The notes below the pieces were generated by a model. The model worked only from the letters and a program-made list of their open reading frames with translations. It did not search any database and was not told the origin of the DNA. Positions 35,656 through 45,241 of a stretch of DNA of 64,000 nt are shown here, one piece after another. A program made the translations under genes and the position numbers. Position 1 is the first letter of the stretch, and every line of letters starts with the position of its first letter. The DNA comes from an uncultured Alphaproteobacteria bacterium (GTDB lineage: Bacteria > Pseudomonadota > Alphaproteobacteria > HIMB59): contig CABYGG010000001.1 in the NCBI GenBank assembly GCA_902518505.1, forward strand, positions 144,739-208,738. Direction: 5' to 3'.

Positions 35656-36609
35656 ATGGAAAAAAAATTAAGCGTTAGTTACAAAAAATCTGATTTAGAT
35701 CAATTTGATAAAATTATTACAAATAAACAAACAGATCAAAAAGTAAAAGAATATTCCATAAAAGAAGCAATTGAAGAGTCAAAAAAAGAATATAGTCACT
35801 TAACGAACTCACAAGTTTCTACTGACATGAGGCTCTATATGTTCCAGACCGGAACTCTAAAAACGAAAATGAAATATATTAAAATGAATCAATCTAATGA
35901 GGACTTTGAGATACCTGTTCCATGGTTTTTGATAAGACACCCAAAAGGGGATGTGGTCATTGACGGAGGCAATGCAAAAGAGGTCAGTGAAGATAAACAT
36001 GCTCATTGGGGTTCTGTTGTTGCGGCTTATGATCCAATTATGGGAAAAACTGAAAATTGTATTGATCAACTTAACTCTATTGGGGTTAATCCAGCAGGTA
36101 TAAGATATGTCTTACATTCTCATCTTCACCTCGATCACTCAGGTGGTGTTGGAAGGTTTCCTAATGCAACACACCTAGTTCAACAAAAGGAATATGATTA
36201 TGCTTTTAATCCTGATTGGTTCTCAAAGCCTGCATATATAAGAAAAGACTTTGATAAACCTGGAATTAATTGGAAATTTTTAAGAGATAAAAATGATGAT
36301 TTTTATGACTTATATGGCGACGGATCAATAATTGTAATTTTTACTCCGGGGCATGCACCGGGCCATCAGTCTTTTTTAGTTAATTTACCAAATTCAGGTT
36401 ATGTATTGCTTACTATAGATGCAGCTTACACAATGGATCATTGGAACAATTTAACACTACCAGGTCTTGTTTGCTCTGCTGTTGACGTTGTTGACTCTGT
36501 AAAAAAACTCAAAAAAATTGCAAAAGACAAAAATGCTACAGTAGTCACAGGGCACGACCCGCATGCTTGGGAAGAATTTAAAAAAGCCCCAATGTTTTAT
36601 TACGACTAA
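35656..36609 (+). CDS. Metallo-beta-lactamase-fold hydrolase (N-acyl-homoserine-lactonase-like)
   Basis: 317 residues. The zinc motif HSHLHLDHSGG (His156, His158, Asp160, His161), HAPGHQSFLV and a later TGHDPHAW are typical of the AiiA/AttM-type lactonase branch. The first ~60 residues are an extra charged segment starting YKKSDLDQFDKI (residues 9-20), nearly identical to the start of the PxpB homologue at 15594. It is likely to hydrolyse a lactone or related ester; quorum quenching is one possibility, catabolism another and in this context more likely. Confidence 0.86.
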   Translation: MEKKLSVSYKKSDLDQFDKIITNKQTDQKVKEYSIKEAIEESKKEYSHLTNSQVSTDMRLYMFQTGTLKTKMKYIKMNQSNEDFEIPVPWFLIRHPKGDVVIDGGNAKEVSEDKHAHWGSVVAAYDPIMGKTENCIDQLNSIGVNPAGIRYVLHSHLHLDHSGGVGRFPNATHLVQQKEYDYAFNPDWFSKPAYIRKDFDKPGINWKFLRDKNDDFYDLYGDGSIIVIFTPGHAPGHQSFLVNLPNSGYVLLTIDAAYTMDHWNNLTLPGLVCSAVDVVDSVKKLKKIAKDKNATVVTGHDPHAWEEFKKAPMFYYD

Positions 36610-36612
36610 TTT

Positions 36613-37920
36613 ATGTCTGATTATTTCAAAGATATACCTACAATTAAATATGAAGGTAGAGACTCTACTAATCCACTTTCATTTAAATTTTATGATGCTA
36701 ATAAAAAAATTCTAGGAAAAACATTAGAGGAACATCTGAGAATGGCAGTATGTTACTGGCACACTTTTAATTGGCCAGGGGGTGACCCTTTTGGAGGACA
36801 GACATTTTTAAGACCATGGATGGAAGCAGGAGATAAAATAGAACAAGCAAAAGATAAGCTCAATAATGCATTCGATTTTTTTGAAAAATTAGGAATACCA
36901 TATTTCTGTTTTCATGACGTAGATGTTGCTCCAGAGGGTAAAAGTTTTTTGGAGACAGAAAAAATTCAAAAAACCATTATCGATGAAATTTCAAAAAAAC
37001 TTGAAACAAGTAAAGTAAAACTTCTTTGGGGAACAGCAAATTTATTTAGCCACCGCAGGTACATGTCTGGTGCTGCTACTAATCCTGATCCTGATGTTTT
37101 TCAATATGCAGCTGCTCAAGTGAAGATGTGTATGGAAAATACAATGTTTTTAGGTGGACAAAATTATGTTTTATGGGGAGGCAGAGAGGGTTACGAAACA
37201 ATTTTAAATACTAATATGAAACAAGAATATGATCAGCTTGGTAGATTTTTGAACATGGTAGCTGAGCATAAGCACAAAATTGGTTTTAAGGGTCTACTCC
37301 TCATTGAGCCGAAACCCCATGAGCCAACGAAACATCAATATGATTTTGACTCTGCTAATGTTTTTGCATTTCTTCAAAAATATGGTTTAGAAAGAGAATT
37401 CAAGCTAAATATCGAACAAAATCACGCTATTTTAGCAAAACATTCATTCGAGCACGAGATTGCATATGCACTTTCCAATGACATCTTTGGGAGTATTGAT
37501 ATTAACAGAGGAGACTATTTAGTAGGATGGGACACAGACCAATTCCCAAACAATGTAGAAGAATTAGTTTTGCCTTTTTACTACATTTTTAAAAATGGTG
37601 GTTTTTCCTCAGGAGGTCTCAACATGGATGCTAAGATTAGAAGACAATCAATAGATCCTGAGGATCTATTCTATGCGCATATTGGCTCTATGGATACTTG
37701 TGCTAGAACTCTTATTGCTGTTGAAAAAATGATTAATGATGGAAGTTATGAAAATTTTTTAAAACAAAGATATGAACAGTGGGCCTCTGAAAAACAACTC
37801 ATGACTTCAATGTCTCTTGAAGATATTCATAAAAATGTCATTGCTAAAAATTTAAACCCTCAACCAAAGTCCGGTCGCCAAGAATATCTTGAAAATCTAA
37901 TTAATTCTTTTGTCGATTGA
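36613..37920 (+). CDS. xylA: Xylose isomerase
   Basis: 435 residues, usual size. [31 protein letters not shown] (catalytic His/Asp), the metal-binding [18 protein letters not shown] and [21 protein letters not shown] are diagnostic. It interconverts D-xylose and D-xylulose, also acting on glucose. No xylulokinase gene is in the window. It follows the metallo-hydrolase by 3 bases and may be co-transcribed although its pathway differs. Confidence 0.95.
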   Translation: MSDYFKDIPTIKYEGRDSTNPLSFKFYDANKKILGKTLEEHLRMAVCYWHTFNWPGGDPFGGQTFLRPWMEAGDKIEQAKDKLNNAFDFFEKLGIPYFCFHDVDVAPEGKSFLETEKIQKTIIDEISKKLETSKVKLLWGTANLFSHRRYMSGAATNPDPDVFQYAAAQVKMCMENTMFLGGQNYVLWGGREGYETILNTNMKQEYDQLGRFLNMVAEHKHKIGFKGLLLIEPKPHEPTKHQYDFDSANVFAFLQKYGLEREFKLNIEQNHAILAKHSFEHEIAYALSNDIFGSIDINRGDYLVGWDTDQFPNNVEELVLPFYYIFKNGGFSSGGLNMDAKIRRQSIDPEDLFYAHIGSMDTCARTLIAVEKMINDGSYENFLKQRYEQWASEKQLMTSMSLEDIHKNVIAKNLNPQPKSGRQEYLENLINSFVD

Positions 37921-37924
37921 GTCG

Positions 37925-38530
37925 ATGAAAATTACAAAATTTCTATTTGATTTAGGTAATGTTTTTTTTGATTGGGATCCACATTATGTATTTAAAAATA
38001 TTATTCCTGATCAAACTAAAAGAGAATATTTTATGAATTCAATCGCGTTCCCTCATTTAGATATGAGATGCGATGCTGGAGTAAAAATTGATGATGCAGT
38101 TAAAGATGCAATAAAAAATTTCCCTAATTATGAGAATGAAATAAAGCAATATTATCCAAATCACAGGAATATGGTTAACGGGGTTTATCAAGATACAGTT
38201 GATATTTTTCGAAAAATAAAATCAAGTGGTTATCCCTGCTATGTCTTGTCAAACTGGTCAGATGAGACTTATGAGGGTATGGAAGATCAACACCCATTCC
38301 TGAAAGAATTTGATGATAAAATTATCTCTGGTAGAGAGTTTTTAGTAAAACCAGACCCTGAAATTTATAAATTAGCGATTTTAAGATTTAATTTAACACC
38401 TGAACAAACTCTTTTCATTGATGATCGTATTGAAAATATTGAGGCGGCGCAATCACTTGGCTTTCAAACTATTCATTTAACTGACCCACTGACAATAAAA
38501 AGTCAAATAGCAAATCATATAATTGTTTAA
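37925..38530 (+). CDS. HAD-family phosphatase (YihX-like)
   Basis: 201 residues from ATG 37925 (MKITKFLFDLGNVFFDWDP); a TTG at 37910 would add five residues and overlap xylA. Motif I FDLGNV, motif II VLSNWSDE and motif IV FIDDRIENI define a HAD phosphatase. The DxG form of motif I is usual for the YihX subgroup, which removes phosphate from sugar 1-phosphates. Coupled with xylA and the aldo/keto reductase. Confidence 0.85.
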   Translation: MKITKFLFDLGNVFFDWDPHYVFKNIIPDQTKREYFMNSIAFPHLDMRCDAGVKIDDAVKDAIKNFPNYENEIKQYYPNHRNMVNGVYQDTVDIFRKIKSSGYPCYVLSNWSDETYEGMEDQHPFLKEFDDKIISGREFLVKPDPEIYKLAILRFNLTPEQTLFIDDRIENIEAAQSLGFQTIHLTDPLTIKSQIANHIIV

Positions 38531-39476
38531 ATTAGACAATAAAATAGGCCTAGGATTGGCTTCTCTTGGGAGGCCCGGATATATAAACATTGGTCATAGT
38601 TCAGATTTAGGCAGCGACATATCAAAAAATTCTATGAGATCTCATTGTCACGAAGTACTTAGTCATGCTTACAAGAGAGGTATTCGATATTTCGATGCGG
38701 CAAGGGTATATGGAGATGCTGAGGAATTTTTATCTAGTTGGATTAGAGCTCAAAAACAATTTGATGGTTTTGTGGGTTCTAAGTGGGGCTATGAATATTT
38801 AGCAAATTGGGAAGTTCAGGCAGATCAACATGAAAGAAAAGATCACTCAGTTGAATTTTTAAAACAACAATGGGTGGAGACAAGACTTAATTTAGGAAAA
38901 AGTATTGATCTTTACCACATCCATTCTGTCAATTCAGAAAGTAAAGTCTTAGATGATATTAATGTTCTAAAGGAGCTTGAGACAATAAAAAAAAATGGAA
39001 TAGAAATAGGAATCTCAACAAGTGGCCCAGATCAAGAGAAAACTATTAATGACTTTTTAATTAAGAATGAAAAACTTAATCTATTTTCTTATTTACAAAC
39101 GACCATTAATATCTTTGACCAATCTTGTATTTCCATTTTAAAAGAAGTATCTGAAAAAAAGATCAATGTAATTGCAAAAGAGATTTTCTCAAATGGAAGA
39201 CTAACTAATTCAAATAAAGAATTTCATCAAAACAAAATTAAAGAATTAAAGTCAGTTGCCTCATCTATGGATTTAACTTTGGAGCAATTGTCTTATCTCT
39301 GGGTTTATCGACTACCGTTTGTTAAAATTTGTCTAACAGGAGCATCAACAATCAAACAGTTGGATGAAAATTTAAGTTGTCTTGAAAAAATAGATACCGA
39401 ATTGCCCTCTCTTGAGTCTTTTAGCCTGTCCACTCAAGATTATTGGGAAACACGTAAAAAACTAAGTTGGAATTAA
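38523..39476 (+). CDS. Aldo/keto reductase
   Basis: 317 residues from TTG 38523, overlapping the HAD stop by 8 bases. The NAD(P) barrel signature includes GIRYFDAARVYGDAEEFLSSW (catalytic Asp and Tyr), GFVGSKWGYEY (Lys) and DLYHIHSV (His). It reduces or oxidises a sugar aldehyde. It is the last gene of the long plus-strand run and its stop overlaps the convergent dehydrogenase gene by 4 bases. Confidence 0.87.
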   Translation: MFKLDNKIGLGLASLGRPGYINIGHSSDLGSDISKNSMRSHCHEVLSHAYKRGIRYFDAARVYGDAEEFLSSWIRAQKQFDGFVGSKWGYEYLANWEVQADQHERKDHSVEFLKQQWVETRLNLGKSIDLYHIHSVNSESKVLDDINVLKELETIKKNGIEIGISTSGPDQEKTINDFLIKNEKLNLFSYLQTTINIFDQSCISILKEVSEKKINVIAKEIFSNGRLTNSNKEFHQNKIKELKSVASSMDLTLEQLSYLWVYRLPFVKICLTGASTIKQLDENLSCLEKIDTELPSLESFSLSTQDYWETRKKLSWN

Positions 39477-40630
39477 TTGAAACTTACCCAGCTTGAATTT
39501 GATGAGCTAGAGGCGATTGACCTTTCGATAAATTTAATACCTTCAAGTCCATCTTCTACACTTGGAAAATGGTGATTTTCCTCATTAAATTTGCCATTTT
39601 TCTGATCAATTAGCGCATTAGCTACATCTGTATAGATATTTGCGAAGCCCTCTAAATATCCCTCGGGGTGTCCAGCAGGAATTCTAGTAACATCTCCTGC
39701 ATCGCTCATAGCACCTGATCCACCCCTTGTAATTTTTTGTTTGGGTTCTCCAAATTTTGTAAAGTAAAGGTAATTTGGATCTTCTTGACACCATTCTAGT
39801 CCGGCCTTATTACCATAAATTCTTATTTGTAAATGATTTTCATTTCCTGGGGCTACTTGAGAAGACCAAATAGTACCTTTTGCTCCTCCTTTAAATCGTA
39901 TCGATATTTGAGCATTATCATCTAATTTTCTCCCAGGCACAAAAGATGTTAACTCTGCAGATATCTCCTCAGTATTGAGATCAGTTATAAACCTAATCAG
40001 ATTGTAAGCATGAGTTCCAATGTCACCAATACATCCACCAGCACCTGATTGATTAGGATCAGTTCTCCAAGAGGCCTGTTTGTTTCCCCCATCATTAATT
40101 CTATTTTCTAAATCTTCGGTCAGCCAATCTTGAGCATACTCTGCTTGAATTACTCTTATTTCACCTAAGTCACCTCTCTTACAAAGAGCTCTGGCATTCC
40201 TAATCATGGGATAACCAGTGTAGTTATGAGTTAAAGCAAAAAGAACGTTATTGTCTTTTTTACATTTTATTAGTTCCTCACATTGATTAACATTCATGGC
40301 AAGGGGTTTGTCACAAATTATGTTAAAACCTTTCTCCATGAAAGCTTTAGCGATCGGATGGTGCATATGATTTGGTGTCACTATGGCTACAGCATCTATT
40401 TTATCCTCTCTGATCAATTCTTTTTCGACCATTTCAAGGTAGTCTTTATAATTCCTTTCATCTGCTATTCCAATATCTCTGCCAGAGGCTTGAGCTTTTT
40501 CAGGATTAGATGAAAAGGCACCAGCGACCAGTTCAAAGCGGTCATCAATTCTAGATGCTATACGGTGAACTTCTCCAATAAATGCTCCTGAGCCACCACC
40601 AACCATTCCTAATTTTAATTTTTTGGTCAT
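39473..40630 (-). CDS. Gfo/Idh/MocA-family oxidoreductase
   Basis: 385 residues from ATG 40630 (MTKKLKLGMVGGGSGAFIG); an upstream frame extension of 25 residues is unlikely. The Rossmann motif GMVGGGSGAFIG, the CDKPLAMN segment and GGCIGDIGTHAYNLIRF are family marks. It pairs with the TIM-barrel isomerase encoded 4 bases upstream, a common pair in catabolism of unusual sugars and inositols. Probably acts on the ligand of the ABC importer that is divergently encoded. Confidence 0.87.
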   Translation of the reverse strand: MTKKLKLGMVGGGSGAFIGEVHRIASRIDDRFELVAGAFSSNPEKAQASGRDIGIADERNYKDYLEMVEKELIREDKIDAVAIVTPNHMHHPIAKAFMEKGFNIICDKPLAMNVNQCEELIKCKKDNNVLFALTHNYTGYPMIRNARALCKRGDLGEIRVIQAEYAQDWLTEDLENRINDGGNKQASWRTDPNQSGAGGCIGDIGTHAYNLIRFITDLNTEEISAELTSFVPGRKLDDNAQISIRFKGGAKGTIWSSQVAPGNENHLQIRIYGNKAGLEWCQEDPNYLYFTKFGEPKQKITRGGSGAMSDAGDVTRIPAGHPEGYLEGFANIYTDVANALIDQKNGKFNEENHHFPSVEDGLEGIKFIERSIASSSSNSSWVSFN

Positions 40631-40634
40631 ATTA

Positions 40635-41687
40635 TCATTCAATTCCAAGCATTTTTTTGTTTGCATCTTGATCAGTACCAGCATCGGCAAAATCATCGAA
40701 AGCATTCTCGGTAACTCTAATTAAATGATCTTTAATAAATACAGAACCCTCTTTAGCTCCGTCTTCAGGATGTTTCAAAGCACATTCCCATTCTAAAACA
40801 GCCCATCCATCAAAGCCGTAAGTAGTAAGTTTGGAGAAAATTGACTTGAAATCGACTTGCCCATCTCCTAAAGATCTAAATCGACCTGCTCTGTTCTTCC
40901 AAGATTGAAATCCACTATAGACCCCTTGTTTACCAGTGGGATTGAGTTCTGCGTCTTTCACATGAAACATTTTTATTTTCTCGTGATAAATATCAATATG
41001 CTGCAAATAATCTAAATGCTGCAAAACAAAGTGGCTAGGATCATATAACATGTTGCAGCGCTCATGATTCCCTACTTTATCTAGAAACATTTCAAAAGTT
41101 ATTCCATCAAAAAGATCCTCGCCTGGATGAATTTCATAACATAAATTCACCCCACACTCATCAAATTCATTAAGAATAGGTTTCCACCTTTTAGCCAGTT
41201 CATCAAATGCAGTTTCAACTAACCCTTCTGGTCTTTGAGGCCATGGATAAACATATGGCCAAGCCAATGCTCCTGAAAAAGTGACATGTTCAGTCAATCC
41301 AAAATTTTTCGAAGCCTTAGCGGCCATCATTAATTGATCAACTGCCCATTGCTGCCTTGCAGATGGATTTCCTCTTACCTCTGAGGCTGCAAAACCATCA
41401 AATACAGAGTCATATGCAGGATGAACAGCTACAAGTTGACCTTGGAGATGTGTCGAAAGCTCAGTTATATTTAAATTAAAACTTTTAAGAGTCCCTTTTA
41501 TTTCGTCACAGTAATCTTTGCTTTCAGATGCTTGTTTTAAATTAATTAACCTCTCATCCCAACTAGGTATCTGAACACCTAAGTATCCCAAATCACTAGC
41601 CCATTTTGAGATATTCTCTAAATTGTTAAACGGAGCATCATCACCTGCAAATTGAGCTAAAAATATAGCTGGACCTTTTATAGACAT
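40635..41687 (-). CDS. Sugar phosphate isomerase/epimerase-like TIM-barrel protein
   Basis: 350 residues of the xylose-isomerase-like AP endonuclease 2 superfamily. Metal-ligand regions are visible: CYEIHPGEDLFD, MLYDPSHFVLQHLDYL, KMFHVKDAEL and VLEWECAL. Members isomerise or epimerise keto sugars. The gene is divergent from the ABC importer (148-base gap) and 4 bases ahead of the Gfo/Idh gene. Substrate unknown. Confidence 0.86.
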   Translation of the reverse strand: MSIKGPAIFLAQFAGDDAPFNNLENISKWASDLGYLGVQIPSWDERLINLKQASESKDYCDEIKGTLKSFNLNITELSTHLQGQLVAVHPAYDSVFDGFAASEVRGNPSARQQWAVDQLMMAAKASKNFGLTEHVTFSGALAWPYVYPWPQRPEGLVETAFDELAKRWKPILNEFDECGVNLCYEIHPGEDLFDGITFEMFLDKVGNHERCNMLYDPSHFVLQHLDYLQHIDIYHEKIKMFHVKDAELNPTGKQGVYSGFQSWKNRAGRFRSLGDGQVDFKSIFSKLTTYGFDGWAVLEWECALKHPEDGAKEGSVFIKDHLIRVTENAFDDFADAGTDQDANKKMLGIE

Positions 41688-41770
41688 CGCTTAACCCCCC
41701 TCCTGCGACAAACTATAATATTACAGTTAACTGCTATTTAAAATGTTTTTAAAAATATGAATAATCTGCA

Positions 41771-41799
41771 TTTATAAATATGTAAAAAGACTGTATAAT
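41771..41799 (+). promoter_or_regulatory. Candidate promoter of the sugar ABC operon
   Basis: TTTATA (41771-41776), a 17-base spacer and a consensus TATAAT (41794-41799) lie 37 bases before the ABC binding-protein start. The -10 is perfect and the -35 matches 4 of 6. An AGAGGAGGAA ribosome site follows at 41820. AT-rich DNA makes such matches frequent, so moderate weight. Confidence 0.4.
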
Positions 41800-41835
41800 C
41801 AGCCAGTTTTGTTATTAAAGAGGAGGAATAATAAC

Positions 41836-43146
41836 ATGAAAAAAATACTATCTGTATTTCTAGTTCCTGTTTTTGCCTTACTTTTTTCTTTGAATGCTAA
41901 ATCTGAGTCTTTGACTTTGGGCTGGGCCGCTTGGGATCCTGCTAACGCATTACAAGAACTAAGTAAAGAATTTACAGCTGAAACAGGTGTTGAAATGAAC
42001 TTCGAATTTGTGCCATGGCCAAATTTTGCTGAGAGAATGCTTAACGAGTTAAATAACCAAGGTAAAACTTTTGACTTGTTAATTGGTGACTCACAGTGGA
42101 TTGGACAAGGTGCTGAATATGGTCACTATGTTAAGCTAAATGATTTCTTTGATGCTAACGGAATTTCAATGGATGATTTTAACCCAGCAACTGTTTACGC
42201 ATATTCAACATGGCCAAAAGGATCACCTAACTATTACGCTCTCCCAGCAATGGGTGATGCTTTAGCATGGGCTTATCGAAAAGACTGGTTTGATAGACCA
42301 GAGCTTCAAGCTGAATTTAAAAGTAAGCATGGATATGATCTAGGTGTTCCAAAAACTTGGGATGAGTTATATGACATGTGTACTTTCTTCCAAGGAAGAG
42401 AAATTGATGGACAAGTAAGATATGGTGCAGCCATCAATACAGAGCGTGGATCTGAAGGTATCACCATGGGTGTAACAGCAGCCATGTATGCATGGGGTAT
42501 GCAGTACGAAAATCCTGATAACCCATACGAGATGGATGGTTACTTCAACTCAGATGCTTCTGTAGAGGCTGTTGAATTTTATAGAAAAATGTATGAAGAC
42601 TGTGCACCTCCAGGGCATTCAGATGCTTATATGGTCGCAAATCTTGATGCATATAAATCAGGACAGGTTGCATTTCAAATGAACTGGTATGCTTTCTGGC
42701 CTGGCGTTTCTAAAGAAGACAGTGACGGAAGAGTTTCTGGTTTCTTTGCTAACCCATGTCAAAACGTATGTGCAGCTACTCTTGGTGGTCAAGGTATCTC
42801 AGTTGTGAGTTACTCTGATAAACAAGACTTGGCTCTTGAATACATGAAGTGGTTTGCAAAGCCAGATATTCAACAAAAATGGTGGGATTTAGGAGGATAT
42901 TCATGTCATATGGATGTTCTTGGATCACCTGATTTCGTCGACTCAGCTGTTTACGCACAAGGCTTCCTTGACTCAATGGGCATCGTCAAAGACTTTTGGC
43001 AAGAGCCTACATTTGTTGAATTAATGCTTCCAATGCAGGAGAGAATTCATGACTACGTTGTGAATGGAAAAGGTTCTGCAAAAGACGCATTAGACAAAAT
43101 CATTGATGATTGGACTGAAGTCTTCGAAGACGACGGTAAAATTTAA
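41836..43146 (+). CDS. ABC importer substrate-binding protein (family 1, sugar/glycerol type)
   Basis: 436 residues from ATG 41836, directly after an AGGAGGAATAATAAC site; a signal peptide follows (KILSVFLVPVFALLFSLNAKS). The mature part begins LTLGWAAWDPANALQELSKEF and contains TFDLLIGDSQWIGQGAEYG, typical of MalE/UgpB-type binding proteins. It captures a sugar or polyol for the importer encoded downstream. A strong stem-loop follows its stop. Confidence 0.88.
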   Translation: MKKILSVFLVPVFALLFSLNAKSESLTLGWAAWDPANALQELSKEFTAETGVEMNFEFVPWPNFAERMLNELNNQGKTFDLLIGDSQWIGQGAEYGHYVKLNDFFDANGISMDDFNPATVYAYSTWPKGSPNYYALPAMGDALAWAYRKDWFDRPELQAEFKSKHGYDLGVPKTWDELYDMCTFFQGREIDGQVRYGAAINTERGSEGITMGVTAAMYAWGMQYENPDNPYEMDGYFNSDASVEAVEFYRKMYEDCAPPGHSDAYMVANLDAYKSGQVAFQMNWYAFWPGVSKEDSDGRVSGFFANPCQNVCAATLGGQGISVVSYSDKQDLALEYMKWFAKPDIQQKWWDLGGYSCHMDVLGSPDFVDSAVYAQGFLDSMGIVKDFWQEPTFVELMLPMQERIHDYVVNGKGSAKDALDKIIDDWTEVFEDDGKI

Positions 43147-43162
43147 TCACTAAATTAATATA

Positions 43163-43186
43163 AAGGGTGGGATTAATCCCGCCCTT
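43163..43186 (+). terminator. Intercistronic stem-loop after the binding-protein gene
   Basis: A 10-base-pair stem (AAGGGTGGGA with TCCCGCCCTT, one G-U pair) closes a TTAA loop. No T-run follows, so it is more likely an mRNA-stabilising or partial-attenuation hairpin that keeps the binding protein in excess over the membrane parts. Confidence 0.65.
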
Positions 43187-43201
43187 CAATCTAAAACATA
43201 T

Positions 43202-44104
43202 ATGAAAAGTGCTGTTAAAAAGTTCAAAGGCTTATCTGATAAAGCAATAGCCTGGATTTTCATAGCACCAACTTTAATTCTATTACTTGCTATAAATATT
43301 TATCCTCTCATCTATGCCATAAGGATGTCATTCACCAACTTTTATGCCAATAAAATAGGTAGAGAAGTAAAATTTGTGGGTTTAAAAAACTATAAAAAGA
43401 TTTTAGGAAAAGAAGAGATATGGGAAAAGATGCAGATAACTGCCCACTTCGTTTGTTGGACATTAGTCTTACAAGCATTAATTGGATTGGGTCTTGCTCT
43501 TCTTTTAAATAAAAAATTTAAAGGCAATGAACTACTCACTACTTTAATAGTTTTACCAATGATGCTTTCCCCCGCAGTCGTAGGTGTATTTTGGACTTAC
43601 TTATATAATCCTCAAGTAGGTTTATTTAATTACGTAGTTAATTTTTTCTATGACTTTGGTATTTTTGATATGATTGGTTCAAGCACTTTAGCCCCTTGGT
43701 CAATTGTGATTGTCGATACATGGATGTGGACACCTTTTACCATGTTAATTTGTCTGGCAGGATTAAGATCAATCCCAAATTATTTGTACGAGGCTGCAGA
43801 AGTTGACCGAGCTAGTAAGTGGCAGCAATTTATCCATATAACATTGCCATCTGTCCTTCCTTTTCTACTTCTTGCATTATTATTTAGAGGGATCGAGAAT
43901 TTCAAAATGTTTGATCTGGTCGCTGAGCTTACTTCAGGGGGTCCAGGATCGGCGACTGAACTAGCATCAATCAATTTAAAACGTGAAGCATTTGAAAAAT
44001 GGAAAACAGGTTACAGTTCTGCTTTTGCTGTAATATTATTTGTCACCATATTCGGCTTTGGAAATGTGTATGTAAAAGTTATGAACAAAATTAAAGAGCG
44101 ATAA
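43202..44104 (+). CDS. ABC importer permease (UgpA/MalF type)
   Basis: 300 residues with six hydrophobic segments: first AWIFIAPTLILLLAINIYPL, and the cytoplasmic coupling loop LYEAAEVDRASKWQQFIHITLPSVLP (EAA motif). It forms the channel with the next permease. The last base of its stop is the first base of the next start. Confidence 0.9.
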   Translation: MKSAVKKFKGLSDKAIAWIFIAPTLILLLAINIYPLIYAIRMSFTNFYANKIGREVKFVGLKNYKKILGKEEIWEKMQITAHFVCWTLVLQALIGLGLALLLNKKFKGNELLTTLIVLPMMLSPAVVGVFWTYLYNPQVGLFNYVVNFFYDFGIFDMIGSSTLAPWSIVIVDTWMWTPFTMLICLAGLRSIPNYLYEAAEVDRASKWQQFIHITLPSVLPFLLLALLFRGIENFKMFDLVAELTSGGPGSATELASINLKREAFEKWKTGYSSAFAVILFVTIFGFGNVYVKVMNKIKER

Positions 44105-45048
44105 TGGACACTTCAAGATCACCACTAGAGGCAACAGGATTCTCAAGAAAATTAGCTGCTACTATCATCATCGTTTACATGATTGTAACACTTATACCGA
44201 TCACATGGATGGTTGCTACAAGCTTTAAAAGTGTTGATAGTGCCATCTCTTATCCTCCAGAGGTCTTTTTTGAACCATCTTTAGAGGGCTATGTGAATTT
44301 ATTTACAAATCGATCAAGACAACCAAAGGATTATTTGGACTCTCTTCCACCACCAGATACATGGTATGAGGAGTTAGTTCGCAGTAGAGAAATGGTCATA
44401 ACAGGACCATCAAAATTTTTACCGAGGTATTCCAATTCTTTAATAATTGGATTTGGTGCAACGTTCTTTTCGGTATTTTTAGGCTCCTTAGCTGCCTACG
44501 CTCTTTCTAGATTTAAAGTCCCACTGAAAGATGATTTATTATTTTTTATTTTATCTACGAGAATGTTCCCACCAATAGCAGTGGCAGTACCTATATTTAT
44601 TATGTACAGAAAACTTGGTCTCGGTGATACTCATGTTGGCATGATTATTCTGTACACTGTTGTAAATTTAAGTTTGTCAGTTTGGCTGTTAAAAGGCTTT
44701 ATGGACGAGATACCGAGAGAGTATGAGGAGGCTGCGATGATAGATGGTTACTCTAGAATGCAAGCATTTTTTAAAGTAGTCCTTCCGCAAGCAACTACAG
44801 GTATTGCAGCAACAGCAATTTTCTGCATGATATTTTCGTGGAATGAATATGCATTTGCTGTTTTACTAACACAATTTAATGCGCAAACTGCACCACCATT
44901 TATCCCAACAATTATAGGAGAGGGTGGTCTTGATTGGCCTGCTATTGGAGCAGGGACAACATTATTTTTAATCCCAGTGATGATATTTACAGTTGTATTG
45001 AGAAAGCATCTTCTAAGGGGAATAACATTTGGAGCGGTGAGAAAATAA
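44104..45048 (+). CDS. ABC importer permease (UgpE/MalG type)
   Basis: 314 residues, six hydrophobic segments. The EAA loop is REYEEAAMIDGYSRMQAFFKVVLPQ. An extracytoplasmic insert after helix 1 (about residues 60-100, with KDYLDSLPPPDTWYEEL) is longer than in MalG, as seen in glycerol-type systems. The stop overlaps the start of the small membrane protein gene. Confidence 0.9.
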   Translation: MDTSRSPLEATGFSRKLAATIIIVYMIVTLIPITWMVATSFKSVDSAISYPPEVFFEPSLEGYVNLFTNRSRQPKDYLDSLPPPDTWYEELVRSREMVITGPSKFLPRYSNSLIIGFGATFFSVFLGSLAAYALSRFKVPLKDDLLFFILSTRMFPPIAVAVPIFIMYRKLGLGDTHVGMIILYTVVNLSLSVWLLKGFMDEIPREYEEAAMIDGYSRMQAFFKVVLPQATTGIAATAIFCMIFSWNEYAFAVLLTQFNAQTAPPFIPTIIGEGGLDWPAIGAGTTLFLIPVMIFTVVLRKHLLRGITFGAVRK

Positions 45049-45239
45049 TGGCTGAGAAAAAAAGTTTATTGAGAAGAATTTTTAGAAGATCCATTTGGGA
45101 AAATGCATCAACTGTTTTAATTTTATTGGGTGTATTTATGTTGATGCAGCCTTTTGCTATGTGGATGTATACATATTCCTTTATTGTTATTTTGGTGGGA
45201 ACTATCGGATTTGTGATCACAAGTCATTTCCCGGATTAG
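45048..45239 (+). CDS. Small membrane protein of the ABC operon
   Basis: 63 residues from ATG 45048, which overlaps the permease stop (TAATG). A basic N-terminus (KKSLLRRIFRRS) precedes two hydrophobic segments (STVLILLGVFMLMQPFAMW and SFIVILVGTIGFVITS). Small proteins of this kind sit inside glycerol and related ABC operons and may stabilise the membrane complex. Conserved position argues that it is real. Function unproven. Confidence 0.72.
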   Translation: MAEKKSLLRRIFRRSIWENASTVLILLGVFMLMQPFAMWMYTYSFIVILVGTIGFVITSHFPD

Positions 45240-45241
45240 CC

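Noticed and set aside
45095..45241. 49-residue N-terminal extension of ABC ATPase 1
   Set aside because: It overlaps the small membrane protein gene in another frame; ATG 45242 gives the standard start of MalK-type ATPases.
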